Of a DNA stretch of 64,000 nt, positions 36,334-45,255 are shown in pieces. Every line of letters begins with the position of its first letter. Positions within the stretch are counted from its first letter, which is position 1. Location: positions 54,089 to 118,088 of the forward strand of contig DASXFZ010000012.1 of assembly GCA_036489315.1 (NCBI GenBank). The letters are read 5' to 3'. The DNA comes from Candidatus Cybelea sp. (lineage in GTDB: Bacteria; Vulcanimicrobiota; Vulcanimicrobiia; Vulcanimicrobiales; Vulcanimicrobiaceae). The notes below the pieces were generated by a model. That model made no database searches. It was given only the letters and a program-made list of their open reading frames with translations, and was not told the DNA's origin. A program made the position numbers and the translations under genes.

Positions 36334-36362
36334 GGCCCCGCGTTCATCCGCGGGGCCTTTTT
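36334..36362 (+). terminator. Intrinsic terminator after rpoC
   Basis: A nine-base GC stem, GGCCCCGCG (36334-36342) with CGCGGGGCC (36349-36357), a six-base loop and a run of five Ts. This is a textbook Rho-independent terminator 23 bases after the rpoC stop. Confidence 0.93.
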
Positions 36363-36380
36363 CGTAGGGTTTACTCCCCA

Positions 36381-36409
36381 TGCACACGTCGCAAAATGGC
36401 CGCTATACT
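36381..36409 (+). promoter_or_regulatory. Promoter of the secreted-protein gene at 36418
   Basis: TGCACA (36381-36386), a 17-base spacer and TATACT (36404-36409). The ATG at 36418 follows after only eight bases, so the message is probably leaderless. Confidence 0.6.
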
Positions 36410-36417
36410 GGCTTGCA

Positions 36418-37755
36418 ATGAACGTGTACTTTCGATTCCTGATCGCGGCCCTCGTTGGATGCATCCTGTGGGGCCTCAGTTCCCGGCTCCCGGCGTCGGC
36501 GACGACGAGCGGCAGTTTCCAGACCACGGCAAACCCCGGCGGCGGCGCGGTCCTCACCGGGACCCTGGGGAGTTCGTCGTTGTCCGCCGCGACCGCGACG
36601 CTCATGAGGCGCGTGCATGCAGACCTCGGCGCGCGGCCGACGATCGCGCAAGTCGCCGTAGACTCCCGCGATCACTCGCTGGCGCTGCTCTTCACCGCCG
36701 CTCGCAACGGCACGCCGTACACCGGGGTGGCGATCGTCACCGCCAACGCTGGTGCGCAGACCGCCGGCGCCGCGCTGTACGATACGTCCGCTCGTTTTCA
36801 CACGACGATCGGGCCGATGATGCGCCGGCTCCAGGGAATGACCGCGCCCGGGTCACCGAACGCCTCTACCGGAGCCAAACGGCTCGCTCCGCCCGAACAA
36901 CTGATCCCCCACCCCTTCACCGACGGAACCGGCAGCATCAGCATTCCCGCTGACTGGACGCTCAACGCCGGCGGCGGGAGCGCGATGGCGAGCGGGCCCG
37001 GCGGCGGCGCGCAGGTCTCCTACAACATGCATTTCACGGGGATCGATCCCTCGAACCCGCGCGCGCAAATGTTCCTGCGCACGGCCTCGCCGCTGGCGCG
37101 CGAGAATTTGCACGGCGCCGTGCTGCCCTATACGGGCGATCCGGTTCAATCTTGGGTTGCCATGTACAAGGCGCTGGCCCAGCAGCGTGGATTGCAGGCG
37201 CAGATTCACGTGATTCGCTCGACACCGGCGGGTCCGTCGGCCGCCGACATCACCGGTACGCTGGGCAGCGGGGCGAAGACGATCCACTTCATCGCGCACG
37301 CGTTCGTGCTGCCGCCGAATCCGAATGGCTTGTGGGGGCTGTCGGACAGCCATATCTTCGTGAATGAGTCGCAGGTCGCACGCCAGGCCGAGACGGCAAA
37401 TGCGGTTCTCAATAGCGTCCGCATCAACTTCGGCGCGGTAGCCGCGCAAGAAGACGCGATTCGCCAGAGCTTCCAGAAGATGTTCGAAGCCGATATCGCT
37501 AACGACAGAGCGGCCGATGCGGCGCGTCAAGAGCGAACCGACGAGGCGCTGGCGAGCGATCGCGCGGCTCAAGAGGGCATGCACCGACAGGCCGTCGCGA
37601 TGGAGAACTACTCGCTCGATCGGGCGGTCGTCGTCAACACGCAAACCGGCGAGCACAGCACCATCGGCGCCGGCTTCGCCGACACACTCGTTGAAGCGAA
37701 CTCGAACTATCAGAAGGTACCTGCAGCCGATCTGCTGCGCGGCGTCGACTACTAG
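36418..37755 (+). CDS. Secreted hypothetical protein
   Basis: It has 445 residues with a clear N-terminal signal peptide (FLIAALVGCILWGLSSRLPASA). The mature part is rich in Gly, Ser and Ala, with 'GTGSISIPADWTLNAGG' suggesting a substrate- or ligand-binding beta structure and a C-terminal helical region (about 340-400, Ala, Glu, Arg, Gln-rich). No catalytic motif was recognised. It begins a leaderless transcript after the rpoC terminator and is 14 bases before the next gene, so they form a unit. Confidence 0.7.
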   Translation: MNVYFRFLIAALVGCILWGLSSRLPASATTSGSFQTTANPGGGAVLTGTLGSSSLSAATATLMRRVHADLGARPTIAQVAVDSRDHSLALLFTAARNGTPYTGVAIVTANAGAQTAGAALYDTSARFHTTIGPMMRRLQGMTAPGSPNASTGAKRLAPPEQLIPHPFTDGTGSISIPADWTLNAGGGSAMASGPGGGAQVSYNMHFTGIDPSNPRAQMFLRTASPLARENLHGAVLPYTGDPVQSWVAMYKALAQQRGLQAQIHVIRSTPAGPSAADITGTLGSGAKTIHFIAHAFVLPPNPNGLWGLSDSHIFVNESQVARQAETANAVLNSVRINFGAVAAQEDAIRQSFQKMFEADIANDRAADAARQERTDEALASDRAAQEGMHRQAVAMENYSLDRAVVVNTQTGEHSTIGAGFADTLVEANSNYQKVPAADLLRGVDY

Positions 37756-37769
37756 CCGGCACCGCTGCG

Positions 37770-38465
37770 ATGTCGCCGATCGGCGCGGACCGGACGTGGA
37801 GGTTCAGCCTCGCAACGCGGATCGCGCTGGGATTCTTAGCAGTCTTCATGTTCGGGATCTCGGCGCTGCTCTTCGGTCTGCCGTACGCATACAGCGCAGA
37901 CCGGAGCGGCGAGTGGATGGTGCTTCTCACCGGGGTCGTGACCACGGGGTTCGGTCTCTTCGCGACCTTCGGCTTGGTCGCCGCCGTGCGAACTCGCGTC
38001 ACCCTCGGCGCGGCGACGCTCGAGGCGAGGGTGATCGCGGGACACAGCCGGCTCTTGGTGCCGCACTTCCGCGAGGTCCGGCTGCCGCTGTCGGATATCC
38101 GCGCCGTCGAACGACGCTCTGAGATATTCACGACGCTGGGTTTTTCCACGATGCGCGACGCGTTGTCGATCGTGACGGCCGAAGGCGAACGGATCGGTCT
38201 GTTCAGCAACACGCTGGGAAACGCGAGCACGCTGCCGCTGGACGAAGTCGCGAGCGCCATCGCCGCCGCTTCCGGTATCGCGGTTACCGACGACGGCACC
38301 GTTCGCGCGAAAGGGTCGGGCCTGTACGGCGCGGCGTCGTCCTCCTGGAGCGAGGCTCCGCTCGACGATACAAGCGCGAGGAAAGCGCGCCGAGCGGCGA
38401 TCGCAACGGTACAATTTTGCGCGGTGCTGCTGCTGCTGACGCTCGTGCTGCGAGCCTGCCTCTGA
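37770..38465 (+). CDS. Membrane protein with PH-like middle
   Basis: It has 231 residues. Two N-terminal hydrophobic segments (about 18-40 and 48-72), then a polar region (about 75-175: VTLGAATLEARVIAGHSRLLV, SDIRAVERRSE, DALSIVTAEGERIGLFS) that resembles a small PH or YdbT-like barrel, then a C-terminal hydrophobic segment (about 210-230). Function unknown. Probably in the same transcript as the secreted protein upstream. Confidence 0.65.
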   Translation: MSPIGADRTWRFSLATRIALGFLAVFMFGISALLFGLPYAYSADRSGEWMVLLTGVVTTGFGLFATFGLVAAVRTRVTLGAATLEARVIAGHSRLLVPHFREVRLPLSDIRAVERRSEIFTTLGFSTMRDALSIVTAEGERIGLFSNTLGNASTLPLDEVASAIAAASGIAVTDDGTVRAKGSGLYGAASSSWSEAPLDDTSARKARRAAIATVQFCAVLLLLTLVLRACL

Positions 38466-38511
38466 GCTCGGCCGCCTGCGGCTGTGAGAATATTTGAGAC
38501 TTCGAAGACGG

Positions 38512-38542
38512 TTGACACGCGCTTCGCACGCTAGGCTATACT
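38512..38542 (+). promoter_or_regulatory. Promoter of the cupin-racemase pair
   Basis: A perfect TTGACA (38512-38517), a 19-base spacer and TATACT (38537-38542). AAAGGAG follows at 38551-38557 before the GTG at 38567. The spacer is long but both hexamers are strong. Confidence 0.65.
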
Positions 38543-38566
38543 CGTTGTGAAAAGGAGCCTGAAGCC

Positions 38567-38950
38567 GTGCACGAAGCGTTGCCCGCGAACTTTCACAATA
38601 ACGAAGACGTCAAGTACGGAATGCTGCGCCTGGTCGATATCCCGGCCGAGGTTGCCGCCAACGCGCCCTGGTTCAATCAGACGCTGACGACGGTCAACGA
38701 CGCGGTCATCCGTTTGGGAATCTTCGAAGGTGATTTTCCGTGGCACAAGCATATCGAGCAAGACGAGTTCTTCCTCGTGCTCGACGGCGAGTTTACGCTC
38801 GATATCGAAGGGCACGACTCGGTCGTGCTGCAGCGGCACCAAGGCTTCACCATCCCCAAAGGCACGATCCACCGGCCGCGCTCGCCGCACAAGTCGGTCG
38901 TGCTGATGGTGGAGTCGCTGGGCATCGTGGCAACGGGAGACGCGGCGTGA
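38567..38950 (+). CDS. Cupin-domain protein, operon partner of a racemase
   Basis: It has 127 residues, a single cupin barrel. FPWHKHIEQDEFFLVLDGEFTLDIEG carries the His-x-His-Gln-Glu metal motif, and IPKGTIHRPRSP the second His. GTG start with AAAGGAG upstream. Its stop overlaps the racemase start (GTGA), so the two are coupled. Likely a small metal cupin with an isomerase, epimerase or regulatory role, perhaps related to an amino acid. Confidence 0.82.
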   Translation: MHEALPANFHNNEDVKYGMLRLVDIPAEVAANAPWFNQTLTTVNDAVIRLGIFEGDFPWHKHIEQDEFFLVLDGEFTLDIEGHDSVVLQRHQGFTIPKGTIHRPRSPHKSVVLMVESLGIVATGDAA

Positions 38951-39654
38951 AGCACATCGGGATCGTCGGCTGTTCGCACGAGGGCGCCGCGCTCTGCTAC
39001 CGCACGATCTGCGCCATGGGCGCGCAGCACCTCGGCGGACACGCGCATCCGGAAGTCTCCCTGCACTCGTACTCGTTCGGCGACTACGTCGAGTGTCTGG
39101 AGGCGGGCAATTGGGGCGGCGTCGCAGACCTCATGGTGGGGTCCGCGGAGAAACTCGCGGCCGCCGGTGCCGATTTCCTGATCTGCCCGGATAACACGAT
39201 TCACGAAGTGCAGCCGGAGGCGGCGAGCCGAACCGAGCTGCCGTGGCTGCACATCGCCGAAGTCGTGCGCGACGAGGCGCTGCAGCGCGGTTTTTCGCGG
39301 ATCGGCCTGATGGGGACGCGCTGGCTGGTCGACGGTCCGGTCTATCCCAGCGCCTTTTCGGCCGTCGGCTTGGAGTATCTGCGCCCCGACGCAGCGGATC
39401 GCGCGACCGTCAATCGGATCATTCTGGAGGAGCTCGTGCGAGGCGAGTTCCATCTCAAATCGGCCGACGAACTCATCGGTGTGACGGAGCACTTCGAAGC
39501 CGCCGGCTGCGACGCGGTCGTGCTCGGGTGCACGGAACTCCCGCTCGTGCTCGACGACTCGAATTCCGCCGTGCCGGTGCTCGACTCGACGAGGCTTCTC
39601 GCGCGGGCGGCCGTGCGGCGCGCCACCGGCGAAACGGTTGGCGCTTCGAATTAA
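38947..39654 (+). CDS. Aspartate/glutamate racemase family protein
   Basis: It has 235 residues. Two catalytic cysteines are visible, one in LICPDNTIHE (general base) and the other in VVLGCTELPL, as in PLP-independent amino-acid racemases. GTRWLVDGPVYPS and RATVNRIILEELVRGEF are typical of the broad-specificity group. The N-terminal loop (IVGCSHEGAA) has an extra Cys. Coupled to a cupin gene. The substrate is not clear; D-amino acids for cell wall or other uses are possible. Confidence 0.83.
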   Translation: MKHIGIVGCSHEGAALCYRTICAMGAQHLGGHAHPEVSLHSYSFGDYVECLEAGNWGGVADLMVGSAEKLAAAGADFLICPDNTIHEVQPEAASRTELPWLHIAEVVRDEALQRGFSRIGLMGTRWLVDGPVYPSAFSAVGLEYLRPDAADRATVNRIILEELVRGEFHLKSADELIGVTEHFEAAGCDAVVLGCTELPLVLDDSNSAVPVLDSTRLLARAAVRRATGETVGASN

Positions 39655-39780
39655 GCGCGACGCTTTAGCGGTCAGGACGCCCAAGTCTACGCGACGTCGT
39701 CGATCGCGGCCCTAATCTGCGTTTAAGCGAAGGCGGCAGACTCTCCACTGGTTGTCAGGTGTCCCCATTAGAGTTGATCC

Positions 39781-41289
39781 ATGATGTCGTCAATCACGAT
39801 TCCTCGCCCCAACGGCCTCGGAGGACTCTCCGGCGCCATCGCACGGCTGCCGCGTTGGCTCCTGCCGGCGGCGGGCGTGCTGCTCGCCGGGCTCGCGCTT
39901 TGGGCCGTTCTGCATTCCCGCTCGCACGCGCAAATGATCACCGCGCCCGTCGTGACGCAGACCCTCGTCCAATCGATAACCGCTTCCGGCACCGTCAATC
40001 CGCAGAACCTCATTTCGGTCGGTACACAGGTATCCGGGACGATCGCTTCGATCGACGCCGACTACAACACGAAGGTCGAGCAAGGACAAGTGCTGGCGCG
40101 TCTCGACACGAGCACCCTTGCGGCGCAGCTCGATCAAGCGCGCGCCGCCGTCGCGCAAGCGCAGGCTCAAGTCTCTGCGGCCGCCGGCAGTGCCAGCAGC
40201 GCTGCTTCCGGTATTGCGGTCGCAAACGCAAACGACGCGGCCGAAGCCGCCGCGATGGCGTCGGCGAAGGCAAACGTCGGCAAAACCCAAGCGGCGCTGA
40301 CGCTCGCCCAGAAAACCGAAAGCCGTGACGCCGCGCTGCTCGCGCAGGGATACGTCGCACAGAGTGCAGTCGATGCCGATCGCGCCGGCGTCGCGCAGGA
40401 TCAGAGTGACGTCGCCGCAGCGCAGGCCGCGGTCGCGCAGGCGCAGGCGCAAGTGATGGCCGGCGCCGCAACGGTCAACGAACAGTCGTCGACGGCGAAC
40501 GGTCAAGCCGCGAGCGTCCAGGCCGCGCAGGCAAACGTGCTCGCGGCCCAAGCGGTCGTGCGGCAAGACGAGCTCAACCTGCAGCACGCGGTCATTACCT
40601 CGCCGGTCGACGGAACCGTCGTCGCCCGCGACGTGTCGGTCGGTCAGACCGTCGCCGCGTCCCTGCAGACGCCGACACTCTTTTCGATCGCGCAGAACCT
40701 GGCGAAAATGGAAGTCGATATCAACGTTGGCGAACCTGATATCGGGGGAGTCAAGGCTCGAGACCAGGTGAACTTTTCGGTCCTTGCCTACCCGAACAAA
40801 ACCTTCCACGGTACGGTCGCTCAGGTTCGCATCAACCCGCAGACGCTCAACAACGTCGTCACCTACGACGTCGTGGTCTACGCAGGTAATACCGGCGGAG
40901 AACTGCTGCCCGGCATGACCGCAAATGCGACGATTGCTGTCGCGAACGCACCCGACGCACTGACCGTGCCGGTAGGCGCGCTGCACACCGCGGCGACAGG
41001 ATCGTCCACGCCGTGGGGAAGCGTCAGCGGCTCGGCTACGAGCGGTGTCTCGGCCGGCTCCGCCGCAACGCTCACGGTCGATCGTGCCGGCAGACCGACG
41101 CCCATTCACGTGAAAGTCGCGTTGAGCAATGGAACGCTCGCGGCGGTGCTGCCGCTCGGCACGGATACGCTCGCCGACGGCGATCGGGTCGTCACCGGCT
41201 GGGCGACAAACCAGCGCGGCCCGCGGACCGGCAGCAGTTCCCCGATGGGCGGCTCACCGGTGCGCAGCGCGGTGCGAGGGATACACTGA
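39781..41289 (+). CDS. Periplasmic adaptor (membrane-fusion) subunit, MacA-like
   Basis: It has 502 residues. One N-terminal membrane anchor (about 27-47), then a barrel-sandwich part (VEQGQVLARLDTS), a long Ala/Gln-rich helical hairpin (about 100-260, unusually long and repetitive: AQAQAQVSAA, AQAAVAQAQAQ), the second half barrel (HAVITSPVDGTVVARDVS, with VGQTV) and a beta-barrel domain. It is followed with a one-base overlap by a MacB-type ATPase and permease, so it forms an exporter of the MacAB type. The cargo is unknown. Confidence 0.87.
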   Translation: MMSSITIPRPNGLGGLSGAIARLPRWLLPAAGVLLAGLALWAVLHSRSHAQMITAPVVTQTLVQSITASGTVNPQNLISVGTQVSGTIASIDADYNTKVEQGQVLARLDTSTLAAQLDQARAAVAQAQAQVSAAAGSASSAASGIAVANANDAAEAAAMASAKANVGKTQAALTLAQKTESRDAALLAQGYVAQSAVDADRAGVAQDQSDVAAAQAAVAQAQAQVMAGAATVNEQSSTANGQAASVQAAQANVLAAQAVVRQDELNLQHAVITSPVDGTVVARDVSVGQTVAASLQTPTLFSIAQNLAKMEVDINVGEPDIGGVKARDQVNFSVLAYPNKTFHGTVAQVRINPQTLNNVVTYDVVVYAGNTGGELLPGMTANATIAVANAPDALTVPVGALHTAATGSSTPWGSVSGSATSGVSAGSAATLTVDRAGRPTPIHVKVALSNGTLAAVLPLGTDTLADGDRVVTGWATNQRGPRTGSSSPMGGSPVRSAVRGIH

Positions 41290-41990
41290 TGAACGCCGTC
41301 GTCGAAGTCAACGGTCTGCGCAAGGAATACGCACTCGGCGGCGAGCGGGTGCACGCACTGCGGGGCGTCGATCTGCGTCTCGAGCCCGGCGAGTTCGTCG
41401 CCGTCATGGGGCCTTCGGGCTCGGGAAAGTCGACCTTCATGCACGTTGTCGGGCTTCTCGACACGCCGACGGCAGGCACGTACCGCTTCGAAGGCACCGA
41501 CGTCTCGGGCCTCGGGGCCGACGAGCGCGCCGATATCCGCGGCAGCCGCCTGGGCTTCGTTTTTCAAGCGTACAACCTGCTGCCGCGCACGAGTGCCATC
41601 GAGAACGTGGAGCTGCCGATGGTCTACGCCGGCGCCCACGAAGCCGAGCGCCGCCGTATCGCGACGGCTAAACTGGAACTCGTTGGCATCGCGCAGCTGG
41701 CCGGCCATCATCCCAATCAGATGTCCGGCGGCCAGCAGCAGCGGGTCGCCATCGCGCGTTCGCTGGTCAACAATCCCGGGCTGATCCTCGCCGACGAACC
41801 GACGGGGGCGCTCGATACGAAGAGCTCGCAAGATGTGATGCGGCTCTTCTCGCACCTCAATGCGGAGCAAGGAATCACGATCATGCTCGTGACGCACGAA
41901 CCCGAGGTCGCCGCTTATGCGCGCCGCATCGTCACCTTCCGCGACGGCCTCATCACCAGCGACGAAGTAAACGAAAGGCAAGCGGCATGA
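41289..41990 (+). CDS. ABC transporter ATPase, MacB/LolD type
   Basis: It has 233 residues. Walker A GPSGSGKST (41-49), Q-loop in FVFQAYNLLP, signature MSGGQQQRVAIAR, Walker B LILADEPTGALD and the His switch in LVTHEP. Unlike one-polypeptide MacB of proteobacteria, the permease is a separate gene next door. ATG 41289 shares a base with the adaptor stop (TGATG) and overlaps the permease by four bases. Confidence 0.93.
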   Translation: MNAVVEVNGLRKEYALGGERVHALRGVDLRLEPGEFVAVMGPSGSGKSTFMHVVGLLDTPTAGTYRFEGTDVSGLGADERADIRGSRLGFVFQAYNLLPRTSAIENVELPMVYAGAHEAERRRIATAKLELVGIAQLAGHHPNQMSGGQQQRVAIARSLVNNPGLILADEPTGALDTKSSQDVMRLFSHLNAEQGITIMLVTHEPEVAAYARRIVTFRDGLITSDEVNERQAA

Positions 41991-43204
41991 CACTCCAAGC
42001 CACCCTCGCGCTCGCTCTAGCAGCGCTGGTTCGCAATAAAGCGAGATCGATGCTCACGATGCTCGGCATCGTCATCGGCGTCGCCGCGGTGATCGTCACG
42101 GTCGCAATCGGCGCCGGCGCGCGCACCTCGGTGCAGCAGAGCATCAATAGCCTCGGCTCGAATCTCATCGTCGTGCAGCCCGGAAGCGTCACGCAAACCG
42201 GTGCGCGCACCGGTTTCGGCGGCGCATCGACGCTGACGCCCGCCGACGGGCTGGCCCTGGCCAAACTGCCGGGCGTCGCCGCAGTCTCGCCGACGGCTTC
42301 GGTGCGCACGCAGGTCGTGGCCGGTGAGAACAACTGGCAAACGACGATCGCCGGCGTCGCGCCGTCGTATACCTTCATTCGCTCGTGGCCGCTGGCCGAC
42401 GGCCGCTTTATCAGCGAGAGCGACGTCGCGTCGGCGGCCAAGGTCGCGGTGCTCGGGCAGAGCGTCGTTGGGCAGCTCTTTCCGCAGGGCGGCTCGCCGA
42501 TCGGCCAAACCGTCATCATTAAGGGCGCACCGTTTACCGTCATCGGCACGTTGGCGGCGCTGGGCCAGAGCGGCCTTGGGCAAGACCAGGACGACACCGT
42601 CCTGATTCCCTATACTTCCGCGATGGAACGGCTGACGGGGCTCACCACCGTCAACTCGCTGATGGTCTCGGCCGCGAGTGCCGCGGACATCGACTCGGTG
42701 CAGCAAAGCGTAACGCAGCTGCTGGAACGGCGCCATCGGATCGTGCCGCCGCTGACCGATGACTTTCAGGTGCGCAATCTGCAGTCGATCGCGCAGGCCG
42801 CATCGCAGACGGGGACGGTGATGGAGCTGCTGCTGGCGGGCGTCGCGGCGGTGTCGCTGATCGTCGGCGGAATCGGCATCATGAACATCATGCTCGTCTC
42901 GGTAACGGAGCGCACGCGCGAAATCGGCCTGCGCATGTCGGTCGGCGCCCGAGGTGCGACGATCCTGCGGCAGTTCTTGACCGAATCGATCGTCCTCTCG
43001 ACCATCGGCGGCATCATCGGAATCGTCGCCGGCGTGATCGGCGCACTCGGCGTCGGGCTGTTGACCCAGTGGCCGATGACGATTCCGCCGCAGTGGATCC
43101 TTGCATCGGTAGCCTTCTCGGCCATGGTCGGCATCTTCTTCGGCTATTATCCTGCACGGCAGGCGGCACAGCTCAACCCGATCGAGGCCCTGCGATTCGA
43201 GTGA
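41987..43204 (+). CDS. ABC transporter permease, MacB/FtsX type
   Basis: It has 405 residues and four membrane helices: one near the N-terminus (about 18-42) and three at the C-terminus (about 278-300, 330-355, 365-390), with a periplasmic domain between. LLLAGVAAVSLIVGGIGIMNIMLVSVTERTREIGLRMSVGA is the FtsX/MacB family block; I name it here in parts as GGIGIMNIML and TERTREIGLR. Works with the ATPase and adaptor. Overlap with the response regulator by GTGA. Confidence 0.92.
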   Translation: MTLQATLALALAALVRNKARSMLTMLGIVIGVAAVIVTVAIGAGARTSVQQSINSLGSNLIVVQPGSVTQTGARTGFGGASTLTPADGLALAKLPGVAAVSPTASVRTQVVAGENNWQTTIAGVAPSYTFIRSWPLADGRFISESDVASAAKVAVLGQSVVGQLFPQGGSPIGQTVIIKGAPFTVIGTLAALGQSGLGQDQDDTVLIPYTSAMERLTGLTTVNSLMVSAASAADIDSVQQSVTQLLERRHRIVPPLTDDFQVRNLQSIAQAASQTGTVMELLLAGVAAVSLIVGGIGIMNIMLVSVTERTREIGLRMSVGARGATILRQFLTESIVLSTIGGIIGIVAGVIGALGVGLLTQWPMTIPPQWILASVAFSAMVGIFFGYYPARQAAQLNPIEALRFE

Positions 43205-43869
43205 ACGCACGTATCGCCGTCATCGATGACGAGCCGCACATCCGCGAACTGCTCTCGCTGGCGCTCGGCCACCACAGCTACACGGTTCGCTGTGCCGCCG
43301 ACGGTGCCGCCGGGCTCCAGCTCGTGCGCGAATGGGCGCCCGACCTGATCGTGCTCGACGTCATGATGCCCAAGGCCAGCGGAATCGAGTTGCTGCCGAT
43401 GCTTCGGCGTATCACCGATGCTCCGGTCGTCATGCTAAGCGCGCGCGGCGAAGTCGAAGATAAGGTCGAGGGGCTCGCGCACGGCGCGGACGACTATTTG
43501 AGCAAGCCGTTCGAAATCTCGGAACTGATCGCGCACGTCGAAGCGAAGCTGCGGCGCCCGCATCTCGAGTCGCGTTCGGTTTTGGAATATGAAGGACTGA
43601 GCGTCGACCTCGGCGAGCACGTCGTCGAGCGGGATGGACGCCGGCTCGACCTGTCGCCGCTGGAGTACGCGCTGCTCGTTACGCTCCTGCAGCGGCCGCG
43701 ACGCGTCTTTACGCGTGAGGAGCTGCTCGACGCCGTTTGGAGCGAGGCCGACGTCGGCACCGGAGCGGTCGAGCGATACATTTCCTATTTGCGCGGCAAG
43801 GTCGACGAGGGTTTTGACCGTCCGCTGATCCAGACGGTTCGCGGAGCGGGGTACACACTGCGTGCCTGA
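43201..43869 (+). CDS. OmpR-family response regulator
   Basis: It has 222 residues. Receiver domain with phosphoacceptor Asp53 in LIVLDVMMP, Thr/Ser and Lys positions in VVMLSARG and YLSKPF, then an OmpR-type winged helix (about 125-220: LSPLEYALLVTLLQRP, RYISYLRGKVD, TVRGAGYTLR). GTG 43201 lies within the permease stop. Co-transcribed with the exporter, so it probably controls it in response to the kinase next door. Confidence 0.92.
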   Translation: MNARIAVIDDEPHIRELLSLALGHHSYTVRCAADGAAGLQLVREWAPDLIVLDVMMPKASGIELLPMLRRITDAPVVMLSARGEVEDKVEGLAHGADDYLSKPFEISELIAHVEAKLRRPHLESRSVLEYEGLSVDLGEHVVERDGRRLDLSPLEYALLVTLLQRPRRVFTREELLDAVWSEADVGTGAVERYISYLRGKVDEGFDRPLIQTVRGAGYTLRA

Positions 43870-45211
43870 GCTCTTCTCGCCGTTTGCCTCGCGTCTCACG
43901 CGCGGCTACGTCGTACAGGCCGTCGCTTTGATCGTCTTGGTCGTGGCGACGACGAGCCTGCTGGCGTTCTTGCTGTACGCCGGGTCGTTGAATGAATCGA
44001 TCGGCTCGGCGGCGCAGCGGGCAACGCTTCGCGCGGCAGCGTACGAGCGCAAAAACGAAGCTTTGCCGGCGTACGCGCCGGCGCTCGCGGAGGAAATCGG
44101 CGGTTCTCGCGTACGCGTGCTGGTGTACGATGGCGGACATCATCTCCTCGCGCAAGGCGGTGGGCGAACGCCCGAACCGGGGCGCTTGAGCCGCGCGGCC
44201 GCGGGGCTTCTCGGCCTGCATGGATCCGTGGTCGACGTCTCCGGCGGAACGGTCGTCATCGCGCCCGATCTCGGCGGATTCACGCACCTGCTCGAACGTT
44301 ACTTCGCATTCGTTCTGCCGGTCGGCGGCCTGGCCGTCCTGGCGGCATGGCTGATTGGTCGTACGATCGCGCGCCGGGCGGTCGCGCCGCTCGAGGACGT
44401 CGCCGCGGCTTTGCGGCGCATCGCCGGCGGTGACTTCACACCCGAACCCTTACGCTTCCAGGAGAGCGATCTGCGCGCGCTTACCGCTGCATACAACGAC
44501 GTCGCGCATCGGCTCACTACCGCGACTGCGCAGCGCGAGCGCAACGAGGCGCAGATGCGTCAGTTCGTCGCCGACGCCGGCCACGAGCTGCGAACGCCGC
44601 TCACGATCATCATGGGATATCTCGAAGTCTTGCAGCAGGGCGTCGTCAGCGATCCGCAGAGCGTCGCGCGCATCGAGGAGACGATGCTGGCGGAGAGCCG
44701 GCGCATGCGCCTCTCGATCGATAAGCTGATCTTGCTCGCGCGCCTCGAGCGGCCGGCCGCGCCGCGTACGGAGCACGTGGACCTCGGCGCGCTGGCTCGA
44801 CGCGCCGCCGACGAACTGGGCCCACTTGCCGGTCCAGGAAGGATCGTGGTGATCGCGCCGCCGCGAGCCGCGATCGTTGCCGCGGACGAAGCCGAACTCT
44901 ACGAAGCGATCAAGAACGTTGTCGAAAACGCAGTGCGGTACGCGCCGGCTGCGCCGATCGCGGTGGAGGTGACGGGCAACGCCGACCGGGTTGATCTGAG
45001 GGTCAGCGACCGCGGCCCGGGCATGAACGAACAAGACGTCGAACACGCCTTCGATCGTTTCTACCGAGGCAATGCGCGGAGCAGCGGCGAGGGATCGGGG
45101 CTTGGCCTTGCGATTGCCAAGCGCGCCGTCGAACGCATTGGCGGTTCCATCGCCATCGAAAGCGCCGTTGACGCCGGGACGCGGGTGAGCATGTCGTTCC
45201 CTCTCGGCTGA
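43862..45211 (+). CDS. Sensor histidine kinase
   Basis: It has 449 residues. TM1 about 18-40, an external domain of about 105 residues, TM2 about 147-167, HAMP (about 168-220), a HisKA domain with His241 in ADAGHELRTPL, and an HATPase domain with N-box (NVVENAVRYAP), G1 box (SDRGPGM) and G2 (SSGEGSGLGLAIAK). GTG start overlapping the regulator by eight bases. It forms a two-component system tied to the MacAB-like exporter, suggesting control by an envelope stress or antimicrobial signal. Confidence 0.9.
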   Translation: MPELFSPFASRLTRGYVVQAVALIVLVVATTSLLAFLLYAGSLNESIGSAAQRATLRAAAYERKNEALPAYAPALAEEIGGSRVRVLVYDGGHHLLAQGGGRTPEPGRLSRAAAGLLGLHGSVVDVSGGTVVIAPDLGGFTHLLERYFAFVLPVGGLAVLAAWLIGRTIARRAVAPLEDVAAALRRIAGGDFTPEPLRFQESDLRALTAAYNDVAHRLTTATAQRERNEAQMRQFVADAGHELRTPLTIIMGYLEVLQQGVVSDPQSVARIEETMLAESRRMRLSIDKLILLARLERPAAPRTEHVDLGALARRAADELGPLAGPGRIVVIAPPRAAIVAADEAELYEAIKNVVENAVRYAPAAPIAVEVTGNADRVDLRVSDRGPGMNEQDVEHAFDRFYRGNARSSGEGSGLGLAIAKRAVERIGGSIAIESAVDAGTRVSMSFPLG

Positions 45212-45255
45212 AAGGGATCGATCGCTCGGCGAGCCCGCAGGCATTGAGGAGACGC

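Noticed and set aside
38470..38482. Terminator after 38465
   Set aside because: GCCGCCTGCGGC forms only a five-base stem with a two-base loop and no T-run; too weak to call.
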